This document shows positions 1 through 11,291 of a stretch of DNA of 64,000 nucleotides, piece by piece. The translations under genes were made by a program, and so were the position numbers. Numbering within the stretch: position 1 is the stretch's first letter; each line of letters opens with the position of its first letter. The stretch covers positions 47,930-111,929 of the forward strand of contig KQ965852.1 in the NCBI GenBank assembly GCA_001574975.1, in the 5' to 3' direction. This DNA is from Gonapodya prolifera JEL478. Its lineage: Eukaryota; Monoblepharomycota; Monoblepharidomycetes; Monoblepharidales; Gonapodyaceae. The notes beneath the pieces are model-generated. The model did no database searches. It worked only from the letters and a program-made list of their open reading frames with translations, and had not been told where the DNA came from.

Positions 1-174
1 CCCAGTGCCTGTTCGCCTCCGTCTCCCCCGCGCCGAGGCTGGAGTCGGTATCATGCCATTGAATACGTCGGGAGGCGAGGGAGGGATGGGTGAGTATCGT
101 TGTTGGCGAAGGGGTGAAGTGGACGAAGGCGTCGCGAGTGCGCCAGCTGTTGCCATTGAAAAGCCCGTTGTCAT
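1..174 (-). CDS. 5' end of an unrecognised protein (runs off the left edge)
   Basis: An open frame runs leftward from an ATG at 172-174 to the window edge without a stop, giving 58 residues rich in Pro, Ser, Thr and Arg with no recognisable domain. It would be divergent from the mL58 gene, leaving a 178-bp shared upstream region, a common arrangement here. Only the N-terminus is visible, so no function is proposed; a chance open frame in GC-rich DNA is a real alternative. Confidence 0.35.
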   Translation of the reverse strand, partial: MTTGFSMATAGALATPSSTSPLRQQRYSPIPPSPPDVFNGMIPTPASARGRRRRTGTG

Positions 175-352
175 GTGAGCGTGGCGCGATGTCATGCGGG
201 CATGGAAATGGTGACGGATTGTAATGGAAGTAATTGCCAGGCAAAGTGTAGTTGCTGTGGTCTTCATATGACGGACTCACAGTTCAACTCCACTCGAACA
301 AACCACCAGCCAGTGAGGATTGCAGAACTCGCTGGCACAATCACGCCCCAAG

Positions 353-871
353 ATGAACTCGTCCAGACATTTGGCGACGTTCGTGCGAAACCCGGCCTCC
401 ATCTTCCCGATCCCTGCAGTTCTGTCCAACATCCCCCCATCTTTCTCCCAACTCCGTCCTAAACATCATTACTCCCGCGACATCCCCGCCGACACACCGC
501 GAGTCACGCTTCCTGACGGCTCCCTCTTCATACACCGAAAGCACCCCGTTGAACCCATAACGGACTTTTCTCAACTCCCTCCCGCACTCCCCTCTCGCTG
601 GCGCAAGTACGATGCGAGCGTCGTGCTGACGGGAGACCAGGTTGCGGAGATGCGCCGGCTGAGACAGTCAGACCCGGACACGTGGACCGTGGGAGCCCTC
701 TCGAAGAAGTTCGGTGTACCACCACCAAAAGTTCTTGCCCTCGCACCTCTCCCGCCGGGATCAGAGAGGAGAACAAAAGTGGAGAACGAGAGGGATCGCC
801 AATTTATCAACTCGACGTTTCACAGACAGGTAGCGATTCTGGACCGGATTCGGAAGAAGGAACGGTGGTGA
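353..871 (+). CDS. mitochondrial large-subunit ribosomal protein mL58 (MRP-L20 family)
   Basis: A single-exon frame of 172 residues. The N-terminus (MNSSRHLATFVRNPASIF) is basic and lacks acidic residues, as expected of a mitochondrial presequence. From about residue 80 it shows the fungal MRP-L20/mL58 pattern: a Trp-Arg-Lys start, the block LTGDQVAEMRRLRQSDPDTW, then LSKKFGV and a basic helix ending in KKERW. The family is a fungal-specific protein of the mitochondrial 54S/large ribosomal subunit. An upstream in-frame TTG exists, but the first ATG at 353 is the natural start and begins the presequence. The length is close to that of the family. Recognition is from the conserved mid-region only; no search was run. 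Confidence 0.75.
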   Translation: MNSSRHLATFVRNPASIFPIPAVLSNIPPSFSQLRPKHHYSRDIPADTPRVTLPDGSLFIHRKHPVEPITDFSQLPPALPSRWRKYDASVVLTGDQVAEMRRLRQSDPDTWTVGALSKKFGVPPPKVLALAPLPPGSERRTKVENERDRQFINSTFHRQVAILDRIRKKERW

Positions 872-1494
872 CTTGGGATTGATTGACGTTTGCGTGGACC
901 TCAGGCAATGACGCAGTCCTGAATCTACGGATATCTTACCCATCTGGCCCAGCTTTGGCGTTCTTTTGAAGAGAGAGACTTCAAGCTACTATGATTGTAC
1001 AACAGATTTATTCGTTGAATACGGACCGGAACTGAATCCATGACTTCTCCCTCAAATCAAAATGCTCCTCCGCATCGTGACCGACTCATGTTCGAACGTA
1101 TGACCCTCGTAAACCTGAGTCTTTTGACTGTGTTATTTCTGTGGAATTGGCTTTCACACCACCCACCGAGCCCTGCCTGCTAAATCCCCCCGTTCCCGGA
1201 GGTGTCTGTGAGTCAAGTGGACTTTGCTGCAACAAATACAGCCCTTGAGGGAAGGCACCAGACCCGACCTTGAAGTATGTGTTACCACAGAAGTTGATTT
1301 CCCGTTTCAAAATTATGTCTGAACTAGCTCGAGGACGACACTTGAGTGCCAGCACCACAAGCACCATTTCGCCACACTTCCAACCCCCNCCCCCCCCCCC
1401 CCCCCCCTCCTCCCAAGAAATGAACAAATTCGGAAATCCCAAAATCCCTCAATCACGTGAGGCGCCACAAAGATGCATATAACAAGATTAATCG
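872..1494. other. intergenic, with an interrupted poly-C tract
   Basis: No gene is supported here. The stretch contains a C run at 1384-1407 with an undetermined base (N) at 1389, which looks like an assembly or sequencing uncertainty in a homopolymer. Confidence 0.6.
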
Positions 1495-2911
1495 CTACAC
1501 CTCCGTCATCCTTGCCGCCTCCGCAATCTTGACATGGTCTGCAATCTCCTGAGCGAGATACCCCAACTCCTTCTCCACGCCGTTCAGGGCTCTTTTCACG
1601 TTCTGGGCCAGGTCACCCAGCTGGTACCTGACGCTTTCAAGCTTCTCGATGAGCGCGTCCTCTCCGCGGAGACCTAGGACAGAACCAACCATAACGGCTC
1701 CTGACACGCTTACGGTCGTCGAACGCATCGTCGAGGAGGTATCCCTGAGAGGTTTGAAGACTGATATCACCAATGTTGTGGCACTGTTGTTGGGGAAGGA
1801 GAGGAGGGGCGCGGCAGCGTCCAGGTGTGCAGGAAAGATTTAGATAGAACGAGGAAAAGAACATGTCGTACCCACCTGCAGACAAACAGCACTCCATACA
1901 GAACTTGACGAACTCATGACATCACACCCTGGTTCCACAGGCGGTTGTGAAACCCGTACATGTCTTCGTACAGCGCCGCGGCATTGTCCAGGATTCGCGC
2001 ACCGAATGGATCAGATCCCTGTCCGCCTCCTTCTCGTTGGAGATCTTTGTTGCCAGGTTGTGAAGCGTTATTATGTGTTCATCCGCTTGTTTCTTAAGCT
2101 CGGCCATTTCTTTCAAAGGGTAGAAGAGGTGCTTTGTAAGACATGCCGACGCAACACCGTGAACGCCAAGCGGAAGGCCTCACCTTGTTTCAGAGTTGGT
2201 GCACTTTTTAGTTCCTTGGATGTAGAGTCAAGTAGGAACATTGCGATGGCGAACTGTACTATCGTGACTGCAACAATGTTTCTCGCAGACAGGCGGAGGG
2301 TTGGGCCTCGGCGTCCTCGGATGTAGACTTGGGCAGCCGTCGCATCGGTATTAGCTTGAATGTAGACCGCGGCCATATCAAAGAGGACCTTGCTTATCGG
2401 CGTGGCTGCATTGAACGCTGCAAGCATCAGAGCGACCCTGAGGAGGAAAGCGACCACCTCGGCAAACGGCAGTTTATTCTATGGAAGCACATGGACGCGT
2501 GAGATGATGCATCTTCACCCCTTGCCCATCAGTTGGCTTCGCACCTCAACAAGGAGCTCGATGAGAATATATCGCAGTTCTTTGATTCATGATTTGGGCT
2601 CAATAAAATTCTTGGCGGAATCCGGCAATGAGGAGATTATTCCTCTGAATGCGCGAGTCAGTTGCCCCATCAACCTGTTGACGCGGTTCACGGTCCATTT
2701 GGACGACCGCGGCGCCTCTAAAGACGCACATAGGTGGGCTCTGGTCAAAGAGTGCCAAAAGAGGGCGCACGGGAGAGAAGCGACGCTGGAATACGAAGAT
2801 GTGAGACTCACTGGCCGGTCTCTGGTCGTAGAGTTTCTGGTAACCCTCCAGTGTCTTCGCGACATCGTGCCGAAATCCCTCCAGCCGCCTTAGAAGGTCT
2901 GCCGATGCCAT
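1495..2911 (-). CDS. hypothetical multi-exon protein with hydrophobic and coiled-coil segments
   Basis: Not recognised. Starting at the ATG at 2911 the minus strand encodes MASADLLRRLEGFRHDVAKT and a helical N-terminus, then, across short introns, an amphipathic segment (KELRYILIELLVE joined to NKLPFAEVVAFLL at an intron of about 66 bp), two hydrophobic helices, the coiled coil MAELKKQADEHIITLHNLAT, a further hydrophobic segment and a C-terminal helix with regular heptads ending near 1495. Several joins (2118-2190 and 2479-2544) keep frame perfectly, which argues for a real gene. Two joins, near 1985 and 2590, could not be resolved in frame: the second has an in-frame TGA just before the KELRY block. 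It may be a membrane-associated helical-bundle protein; a damaged gene is also possible. Confidence 0.5.
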
Positions 2912-3859
2912 GTCGATCGCCGCGAGGAAGAGCTTTGTGTCTGAGTAATAGCGCAAGGTGGACGATTTGCCCCGAAAAGGGAGCACCGGCACACAACCCG
3001 ATTTGGACTTAATTTGCCCCGATTTGGCAGGTCGCGCTGTGGCTCGTTTTGTTCCTGTTTTTGTCATCTCATACCAAAGTGAGCGTGTTGTTTTTTGTCT
3101 TGACAAACATGTGCCATGTGACACCGGTCGTCTTGTCCCCGTCCATCATACTCAAACATACGCTCAAAGCTTTCACGTCAAGTGCAACCTTGAAGCTGCG
3201 TAGGAACAAAACCTGTGTGTGCCAATGACATGTCATTTCTTCCGTATGCATACTCCTCCCAGACTCGCCCCTCGTCTTCGCTTGACTTTGCAAAGGGGAT
3301 TCGTCCGATCAAAACGTCAGGCAGACACTTCGCACAAGCAACATTTTACACTCTTCTTTGCTTTTCGACAACTTTCACAAATGCCAAGAGTGCAGTTCGT
3401 CATGCGAAACCTCAGAGAAACACTCGGACTCGGCACCGCCGCCCTCCTGAATCCCAGTCATCGCAGCCGCTACAACACCTTCCCAATGGTGCTCCACCAT
3501 CCAATCCACATACGGTCCCATTTTCCCACTCAGCAATAGCACTCATGCGTACGTTAAAACTTTATTCACTTCCGTTATTGGTATCATCTGACACCCTCTT
3601 CATCAAAGGACATGGGGAACCCTTACCGATGCCACGCTCCAGAACCAGTGGACGTCATACCACTGCGACACACTCGTTTCAGCCCCCGTTATCTGCCCAA
3701 GTTTGGTCTCGGCCTTCGGGATCCACATGACGAACGGGGTCGTGACGAGTAGGGGCTTAATGGACCTGAATTCTGTGGCATGAAGCTACTGGAATACCAC
3801 TGGTTGCACTAGCGTGAGTGATCATGTGAAAGTTCCTCTCGCTGCTGGCTAAAAATTCT
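2912..3859. other. intergenic
   Basis: Several open frames occur around 3215-3730 but none resembles a known family, and none shows consistent splicing or codon bias that I can defend. I see no repeat or RNA gene here. Confidence 0.5.
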
Positions 3860-6800
3860 ATGAAAGTACATACCGGCCACAACCACTGGCAATTAATCAA
3901 CCACCGCGGAGCCTTCTGTTTCCTCGACGACTACAGTGTAAGTTGAGCGCTCACTACTTTGAAAATCCATCTCCCAAAAAATGTTTCAGTCTCAGCACAA
4001 CTGGAGAATCCTCTTCATCTACAGCGTCGTGGGTTTTTGCCACTTGACGTTATTTTCTTTTCGCGGCATCTCATCAAAGTTCAATGGCACCAGATCGTCT
4101 TCCCCGCCATCAATCGCTTCCTCATCTGCCGCGACAATAGAATCCACCCTTAACACAACTCCATCGGTATAATCATCTACGACAGAATCATCACGTAGTA
4201 CAACCTCATTGGTAGCTTCATCGACGACAGAAACAACACCTATCACAACCACATCTGTGACATTATCCCAAACAGTGACATCCTCCACCACATCTGTCCC
4301 CTCCAAGTCATTCAAGCTCGGTCATCGCGTTCTGCTGGATACAGTAGCTGGCGGAATTTACGAAGGTATCTTTGTTGTTTCTTCTTCACATCGCGCACTT
4401 GGATGACATTATCATGGGCATTAGCGGCTGCCGTGGTAAGTCTTGAGAGCTACGGCATACCGTACACAGTCTCGGTCGGGGCTCCAGCATCGTTGTTGGA
4501 CAGTTCGGGAAACCCACAATACAGGTAAATATCTGAATCTCTACACCCACGTACCCTTTTAATTCTCCCCGTTTTCAGTCTCATTGTTTTTGCAGTATCG
4601 TTGGCACTGCAGAACCTTTCTCCCACTGAAGTTGCAATGGTATTATGACGTCAAAGTTGCAACTTGATCGAACAACTTTTGACAACTTTTCGCAACAGCT
4701 CGAATTTTATGAATCAACGTACAACGTCCGTAGAGTCGTTCTAGCAACTAGCCCCTCATCTACTGACGGAACCAGCGCAACCGGAACTGGCACGGGAGCG
4801 ACGGAAGACCTCACGTTCAATGCAACGTTTGCCGATCTTGCCGGTCTTGCAACCACAGCAACGGTCGACATGAGCGGGTGAGTCATTAGCAACACAGAAT
4901 TTTCTTCTACGGGCTTTGATGGGCTTTCCAGACTCTGGCACTATCCCGCAACCATCGTCGATTCGGCAAACACGTTTGCGATTGCCTACTTTGGAACCGG
5001 CCCGAGCAATACGGTTGCCGGTGTCATGTCGCAGCTTCCAAATGGCCGTCAATTTATGTCATTCTATCTAAATTTTGCAACCTGGTGAGTGACGCGGGCT
5101 CATCTGTCATTCTCACAACACATGTTCCTCAAACCTCAACACATTATTCGGAAGGTCATCCGCCTCCATCCTCATCAACCACATCTGGATCCAATGGGGA
5201 ACACGGGGGCTCTACCAAGGCATCAGGAGAGCGATACTTCAATTACAAGATGACGATTTTCTTGTGAATTAATCGCGAAATATTGCGGTGAGGATCATGT
5301 GACAAAGTTACCCCCAATTGAAGCTTGCCAACCGCGAGCTACTACAACTCAAGTGAAGTCTTCCGCGTGCGGCCAGAAGACGTAGCAGCGATTTACTCAT
5401 GGCAAGACGACCTGAACAGCCGCCTTCCAGCAGGTAACTGAATGTGATCATTTTGTTCGATTTGTCGTTATGTAATCTGACCATCATATACGTCAGGATC
5501 GAATTTCAAACTCGAGGTATGTTCTGAAACATATTCGAATCCGCCTGTGACTGACGACGTACCTCTATTCTTCCTGCTCAAAGTTCGCATTTAATGGTAA
5601 GAAAGCTTCCTTAGGTCCAACCGAACAATTTAAAAACTGACTGTTTTTTTTTTGGATGCTAGGCAAGGGAATCTTGGCCAACATTAGCTCCCCTTTGCGA
5701 TTGACTGTCACCCCATGTGAGTCGCATTGAACGCACCACGGTCAGAACAATGCAATGCAAGCTCCCAAATTGGTAGCTTCCACTGTTTCTAACACCTATG
5801 TAAAACCGCTTGGATCTGGCACGAATGCTTGGCCCTCAAGCTTTTCCACCGAATGGACCAACTTGACCAACGGTGAGTCCATCTTTCACATCTGGAGGAT
5901 ATGCACACAAAAAGTTTCCTCTAGACCCACTCGTGGCCTATCTGACGGCTTCGCCATCAAATCAGAATCAGGTGAATTGGGTGAGTCACACCTTCACTCA
6001 TGAGAATCTTGATAGCGCGACCCTGTGAGCATTAAACGTTCTCTTGCCCATTTCAATTCTTCAAAAAACACTGCTTTCCAATAGCTACGATGTTACGTCT
6101 GAAATTCAGATCAATTTTTTCATGGCCTATCGTTGAGGGTTTGTTGGGACGTCATGGTTCTCACCCGCGTCCATTGTCTCGCCTGCAATAACCGGTACGA
6201 GCGCTCTTCTATACGATGTGAAAGTTCAACGATGTCACTATCCCGCCACAGGTTTGTTCAATGGAGACGCTCTGGCTGTCTTCACTGCAAATGGGATGAC
6301 GACAGCCGTGGGGGACAACTCCCGCTCATCTCTTGTTCCCTCAAACGCGTATCACGAATGGATCTCTACGACTGCTTCGTCCAATTTCGACGGATTCCAC
6401 GTTATTCCACGCCAACCGACGGAGATTTACTTCACAGCGGATACGGCAAACCAGAACGTTGCAATTTACAATAGCATGTACTCGTCCCAAGTGAGTGGAA
6501 GTAGTTCTTGGGTTGGGTTGTTATTAATCTGACCACGAAGAATTAGCTTGGAATATCAACATGGGACCAAATCTTGCAAAGAGAGGAAAATCGAGTCACT
6601 CCGATGCTTTTGAAGCTGAGACATGATCCCCACATGTGAGATTGCAACGATCTGCGTCCACCAGGTGACATAACGTGACGTAACGCGGGCTTTTTGAACT
6701 CAGGTTCCACCAACCAAATCTGCGCAACATCGATCAGGTGAATTCTGACGAGCGAGGCTTGACTCATTGGTGACGTTATATGTCAATCATTCTGAACTCC

Positions 6801-7321
6801 CCCCAGCCCGTTGTCACTGCCGGCAATACGACAGGGCGCCTTCCTCTGTTGCAGCAATGGGTCGAAGTCGTCGTGGCAAAGTACCTTGCCCTTGTGAAGT
6901 GGCCTCTTCAGAGGTACGGTCCGTCCTTTTTGAGGACGGAGAATAGATCAATTCAATTTGTTGAACCCCTGCAGCTACAAAATGGATGATCTCGCGCTTC
7001 TCTATCGGTGAGCCTCGCCGACGGATTCATCATGTTCCCGCCAATAACCAATCCTGGTGATGCACACGCCACAGGGACCACGAAGCCCGTGACACCTGCG
7101 GCATCGCCACCTCGTTCCACATCGCCAGCGGCGTCCTCACATCTGTCACCATAACCACGACGAATTCCTGCAAAGTCGGTGTCACGTTACCTCAGGGGAC
7201 TGCTCCAGGGGAGTCCTCCACGGTTGAGAAGGTGGGGAATGACCCGATGACGGTGTGGGTCGACATGCCGGCGGGAGCGTCCAAGACGATTTCCATCGCG
7301 GGGTTATTTTCTTGGGTATAA
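3860..7321 (+). pseudogene. Agd3-like extracellular polysaccharide deacetylase, inactivated
   Basis: Spliced over more than a dozen exons (introns at 3938-3989, 4366-4424, 4525-4578, 4640-4698, 4878-4931, 5085-5154 and others), this resembles fungal Agd3, the secreted galactosaminogalactan deacetylase (CE18). Segments in order: an N-terminal signal-anchor; a Ser/Thr-rich linker; ESYGIPYTVSVGAP; LWHYPATIVDSANTFAIAYF; INHIWIQWGTRGLYQGIRRA; the metal-site region QDDDFL; WVSHTFTHENLDSATL with the His motif; SPAITGLFNGDALAVF; RHDPHMFHQPNLRNIDQ; and a C-terminal beta domain ending at a TAA at 7319. Three lesions are seen: a TAA at 4170-4172 in the Ser/Thr linker, no in-frame join between DDDFLVN (about 5267) and the exon containing 5340, and a TGA at 6134-6136 between otherwise contiguous conserved blocks where no intron fits. 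Recent inactivation is inferred; sequencing error is the alternative. All other splice sites are intact. Confidence 0.8.
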
Positions 7322-7422
7322 GGAGTTGTTGCTACGCGTTGTACAATTTCAATGGATACTTTCGAACAACCGAGCCAGCTGGCCAAATGTTAAAAACAAT
7401 GTTATATGTGCATTATACAGTT

Positions 7423-8752
7423 CTACAGGGATCCGTACGGCTTCTGCTTGAACCCCTGCAACACCCACGCGTCCCTTCCAACGACATCCTCGAGCCCGTT
7501 CGCGATATCGCGCCTCCACGACGGTGTGATCGGGATGCCCAGCGCTTCGGCGCGGGACTTGGATTTGGGGTCGAAGAAGGATTTGTCGCCGTGCACGACG
7601 ACCCGGGTGCCGCTGACGGACGACGGGGGTGAGAAAAAGGTGTGCAGTGTAAATGCAAAAAGGCAAGCTTACTAGCGAGTCTCGGGGAAGAAGTCCCAGA
7701 TGGCCGAGTGTTGGGTCGAGCGGTTGTCCCAGAGGGCGACGGAGTTCGGCGTCCATTTGAAACGGACCTGCAAAGACGTGCGCTCGAGTCCAGCGTTGTG
7801 CAGCCCCTCAAACCCCTCCTCTCACTCACTTGGTAATCAACCCCAGACGAAATATGTTGTTGCAAGAAGTTGATGAGCAAATCGCTCTCCTCCCTCCTGA
7901 ACCCCTTGACCTGCTTCGCCCACGAGTCGTTGACATACAGGTGCCGCCACCTAGTCACCGGGTGGGTTCTGATCAGCGGGTGCGTTCCTCGCATGGGCAC
8001 GTAGCTGGCGTCGTGAGGCTGGTACGCCCCCTCTTGCAGCGTCTCGAGCCCTTCAAGACGGGCGCGGAAGGCAGGACTCAGCTTGTCGTAGGCGCTGTAG
8101 AGGGAGGACCAGACGGTGTCCCCGCCTCCGTTGGGTGGCGTTTCGCGGACCATGAGGAACGTGATGGATGCGGGCGTCTCGTTGGCTGAGTGGTCCTGGT
8201 GCCATCGGTTCGGTGCTTGCAGGGAGTTTTTGTCGGTGCGGAAGACTTGGACGTCGGGGAAGGGGAAGGGCTGGGCCTGGGCGCCACGGCCGGTGACCTG
8301 AGCGTTGATGTTGCCTGGGAGAGATTACGATAGTGAGAGAACTGAGGTGGTGACCGGAAGTTAAAATGCAGTGCACCCCAACGTAACCCGAGCTCGCGCT
8401 GTTGTTCGGGCGTCAAGTCCTGGTCACGGAAGAATACGACTCCGCGCTCTGCAATGAGAAGTGCGAGGTCTTCTGCTTGCTGCTCGTTGAGGTCTTTCAG
8501 CTAGCGACGGCCGACATCATATATCAGTGATGATCCCAACCACCCGTGAATGGAACTTCGACGCACCTGCAATCCGACGATCTCCGTGCCAATCGCCGGG
8601 GTGTAGTCCACGACCTGTTTTGCCGCGCTGAAGAGAGATTTCTTGGCGGGATCGGCCTTTGTGCCCGCCAGGTGCTTGAGCTTCGAATCGGTGTAAGGCC
8701 GGGGCACCGACGATGGGTAGTATTCGCGCGACGAGGATGCAGACGTTGCCAT
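7423..8752 (-). CDS. Fe(II)/2-oxoglutarate-dependent taurine/sulfonate dioxygenase, TauD/JLP1 family
   Basis: Start ATG at 8752, stop at 7423-7425. Enzymes of this family hydroxylate sulfonates or related acids with 2-oxoglutarate and O2, releasing sulfite, and serve sulfur acquisition. Seen: N-terminal LFSAAKQVVDYTPAIGTEI, then (after intron 8501-8566) the block with GVVFFRDQDLTPEQQRELG, the iron-binding HxD motif in RWHQDHS, ITFLMVRETPPNGGGDTVW, and the distal region VALWDNRSTQHSAIWDFFPE containing the second His. It ends in KPYGSL. One splice junction, around 8320-8375, was not resolved exactly. The two-His/Asp site is intact, so activity is likely; taurine or another sulfonate as the actual substrate is inferred. 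Confidence 0.85.
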
Positions 8753-9869
8753 TAGATCAATGGAAAAGGTGGAAATGTAACTGGTGAATAAGCAGCCGGA
8801 TATTTGAATCCGATCAGCGCTGGAGTCATAAAGTTAAAGGACTCCAAATGATGGCGTCAGAATGAGGGAGCACCACAGCGAGGCAGCATCACAAACGGGA
8901 ACAACCGAGATAAACCTCGGGCATTTATTTCATTTGTGGCGTGACGGTTTCGTGGTCACTGTTACTCATCATGATGCAACCATCCTTTCCGTAGCAGTGT
9001 TGACGGGCTTTGGCCGCCATGATAAAATACATTGAAACACGCGAGTAGTGCACCCAGTGCTGAGGGACAAACAATCCACAATATCACCCACGATATTCCC
9101 AAACCGACTTGGTGTTGTGTGCATGCGGTGCGGTCGGTGATGCTTGCCCCAATGCACTTGCCCCCGAACTTGCCCGAGCTTCGACCCACGCCCGCACTTG
9201 CCCCCACTCCTTCCAATAAAACCCCCCGCCGAACAGCACTCCCCATGATGGGTTTGCAAGAATCCATTCCTCCCCCGGCCACTTTTAGACCGCCTCACAA
9301 GGGTGGTCCGACGGCTCGGGGGTTATCACGAAATCTCTCTTACGCTGTTTTGCACGGGTGAATGGATCTTTGTCTCGCCCCCCCCCCCCCCCCCCCCCCC
9401 CCCCCCCATTTGACCACCTCGTCGTGGTCTGCAGGGCGGGGCTTATCCACCACGCATTTGAACTTACTTTTTGTGTGCCATTGTGTGCGCCGTGTGGTTG
9501 CACGGTCCTGCAGCGATGCAGGTCGAGCTGAAGTCGCGTGTTTGCGAGCCACGTAATTTTTGGAACTTGGAGCGCGATGGGGAAACCCTTGCGCTCCTGC
9601 GTCACTTTTGTGCTGAATCTAAAAACCAATGAAATCGTTCCGTTCCGTTTGGCTTGGTGGAAAGTGGGGTGAGGCAGGGCTCATAGGTAGTGCAAGAACG
9701 TGGAGCGTTATCGATCGGCGTCTGGAATGGAAAGTCTGAAGGTCATGATGAAATGTTGCCGTTGACACAACTCTTTGATTTGAAATGATGACGTGTCATT
9801 GGAAGAGTCTGTGGAAATACTTTCTATTGACTCCGTTCTTTGCAAATCATATCGTCCGCCTACTCGAGC
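8753..9869. other. intergenic, with a 30-bp poly-C run
   Basis: No coding gene is supported. A homopolymer of C spans 9378-9407 and a dispersed repeat copy lies at 9279-9345. The frames crossing the C run encode only poly-Pro or poly-Gly and are dismissed. Confidence 0.6.
9279..9345. repeat. dispersed repeat, copy 1
   Basis: About 67 bp beginning CCACTTTTAGACCGCCTCAC and ending CTCTTACGC, matched with few differences at 13080-13149. Flanks differ between the two copies, so this is a dispersed unit rather than part of a long duplication. No coding potential was seen. Confidence 0.75.
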
Positions 9870-10857
9870 TTAAGAATTGCAATCTCGCGACACCTCATAC
9901 ACACGAGCTTCACCGCCGTGTTGTAACTCTCTTCCTTCCACGACAACGTTGTGCTGCTGGTCCGACGTCCCGCAGCGCGCACTCTTTATCAAAAAGACGG
10001 GGCCCATCCCGATCGCCATGGTGTTCACATCGAAGCACGCCGCGCAGAAGGAAAGAGACACTGCGCGCCACGACGGGTTCGGTGAGGATACTGTGATGAC
10101 GGAACGCGTGAAGTGCAGGGGACTGTTCCAGTAGCACGTTGGCGTGATCGCAGGCGGGTCGGGCATTGTGCCTGGCCGGGGAACGCCATACGTGGGAGGT
10201 GGTTGTGCCTCGGGGACTCTGCAATTGTGATCACCAACCCGAACCAACATTTTTCCCCCGCCACATTACGCACCTGAAGAACACCCATCGACTCACCAGC
10301 CCGTCGATTCGATTGTCACATGAGACCGTGTTGGCCCCCACCCGACCGTTCGCTGACTTGGCCTGAAGCATCAGCGTCGTGGTCGCGTTGACGATGTTGT
10401 ACTCCACACCCTCGCGGATGCAGTCCTCATTGCTCGAGCTCTGCGGCAGACGAACGTACCAGCTGCGGACCTGTCCGCCTGAGACGAACCAGTCCTTGGT
10501 GGTGCAGATGAAATCGCCCCGCTCCCCGTAGTTGTCCAGCGCCGTGTTCCGTTTGGGCCCGAACTGCGGACGCAGACGGAACGCCCTCTGGTTGTCGATG
10601 TTCCAGTCCTCACAGTTGCGCAGCACGAGTTCCCACATGTGGTGCGTGTCCTGGTTGGTGTCGCGTGGGTTGACGGGCGCTAGGCCCACCAGGTTGCCAT
10701 CCCCGTACGCGTCGAGGAACGTCCCCGTTGCCTTGTTGCGAATGAAGAAGCGGCCCTTTGAGATGCCGCGGCCGAGATCAGTCTGATGCGCGTGAATGGT
10801 CCAGTTGGTGAGAAACCAGAACAGTTAACCGGCGTTCGACAACGATGATCTCACCAT
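9870..10857 (-). CDS. beta-trefoil (ricin-type) lectin-like protein
   Basis: The start codon ATG (10855-10857) is followed directly by a 72-bp intron (10783-10854), so exon 1 contributes only Met. Exon 2 encodes TDLGRGISKGRFFIRNKATG followed by TFLDAYGDGN and a Gln-His-x-Trp-Glu-Leu segment, typical of one ricin-type beta-trefoil repeat, then further lobes (RAFRLRPQFGPKRNTALDNY; FICTTKDWFVSGGQVRSWYV). A 55-bp intron (10219-10273) joins it in frame to a C-terminal part containing SVITVSSPNPSWRAVSLSFC and MGPVFLIKSARCGTSDQQHN, which I do not recognise. There is no signal peptide. Carbohydrate binding is inferred from the fold signature; the C-terminal half could be a second beta-rich domain or a continuation of the trefoil. 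Confidence 0.65.
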
Positions 10858-11291
10858 CGATGCTTGCAATCGGACAAGAAATTGTTTGCGTTGGGCTTGA
10901 CCCTGCAGGCTGGAAGTGCTCCTTTCAACCATGCTAGAGCTCCGGGATAGCTAGGCATTGCTAAGAGGGCTAAGAGTGGTCGTTGAACTCAGTGCTGCTA
11001 AGGGTATCGGAAATCACCTTTCACAGCGCAGCGAGTCCCCACAACTTATGACTTTGAAACATCACGGTACAGGGTGTGCTTCACCGTAACAAAATATGCA
11101 GAGTTAAGTCATACTCCGATTTGAAGTCGTGCCAACGAAGGTGGAAATTTCGACAACACCACTGTGCTGACCATGAGACGTGGAAGTGTTTTCAAGATGG
11201 ACTGCTCTGTCGGAGGCTCACTTCGATTTATTCCACATCACAAATCTCGTCGTTTTATAACATAAATCATAATTCATACAGATTGCGACAA
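10858..11291. other. intergenic
   Basis: Nothing recognisable: no supported coding frame, RNA gene or repeat. Confidence 0.5.

Noticed and set aside
3215-3730. A protein gene from overlapping frames
   Set aside because: No frame shows family similarity or an internally consistent splice pattern.
3981-4172. A start codon at 3981 with an apparent signal peptide for the Agd3-like gene
   Set aside because: The ATG lies inside a clear intron (3938-3989, GTAAGT to TTTCAG); the frame continues from an upstream exon starting at 3860.
6130-6145. TGA at 6134 as an intron or as recoding (selenocysteine)
   Set aside because: No GT-AG pair fits in the gap between conserved blocks, and fungi generally lack selenocysteine insertion; a nonsense change is simpler.
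9285-9629. Poly-Gly/poly-Pro frames across the C run
   Set aside because: Generated by the homopolymer; no conserved sequence on either side.
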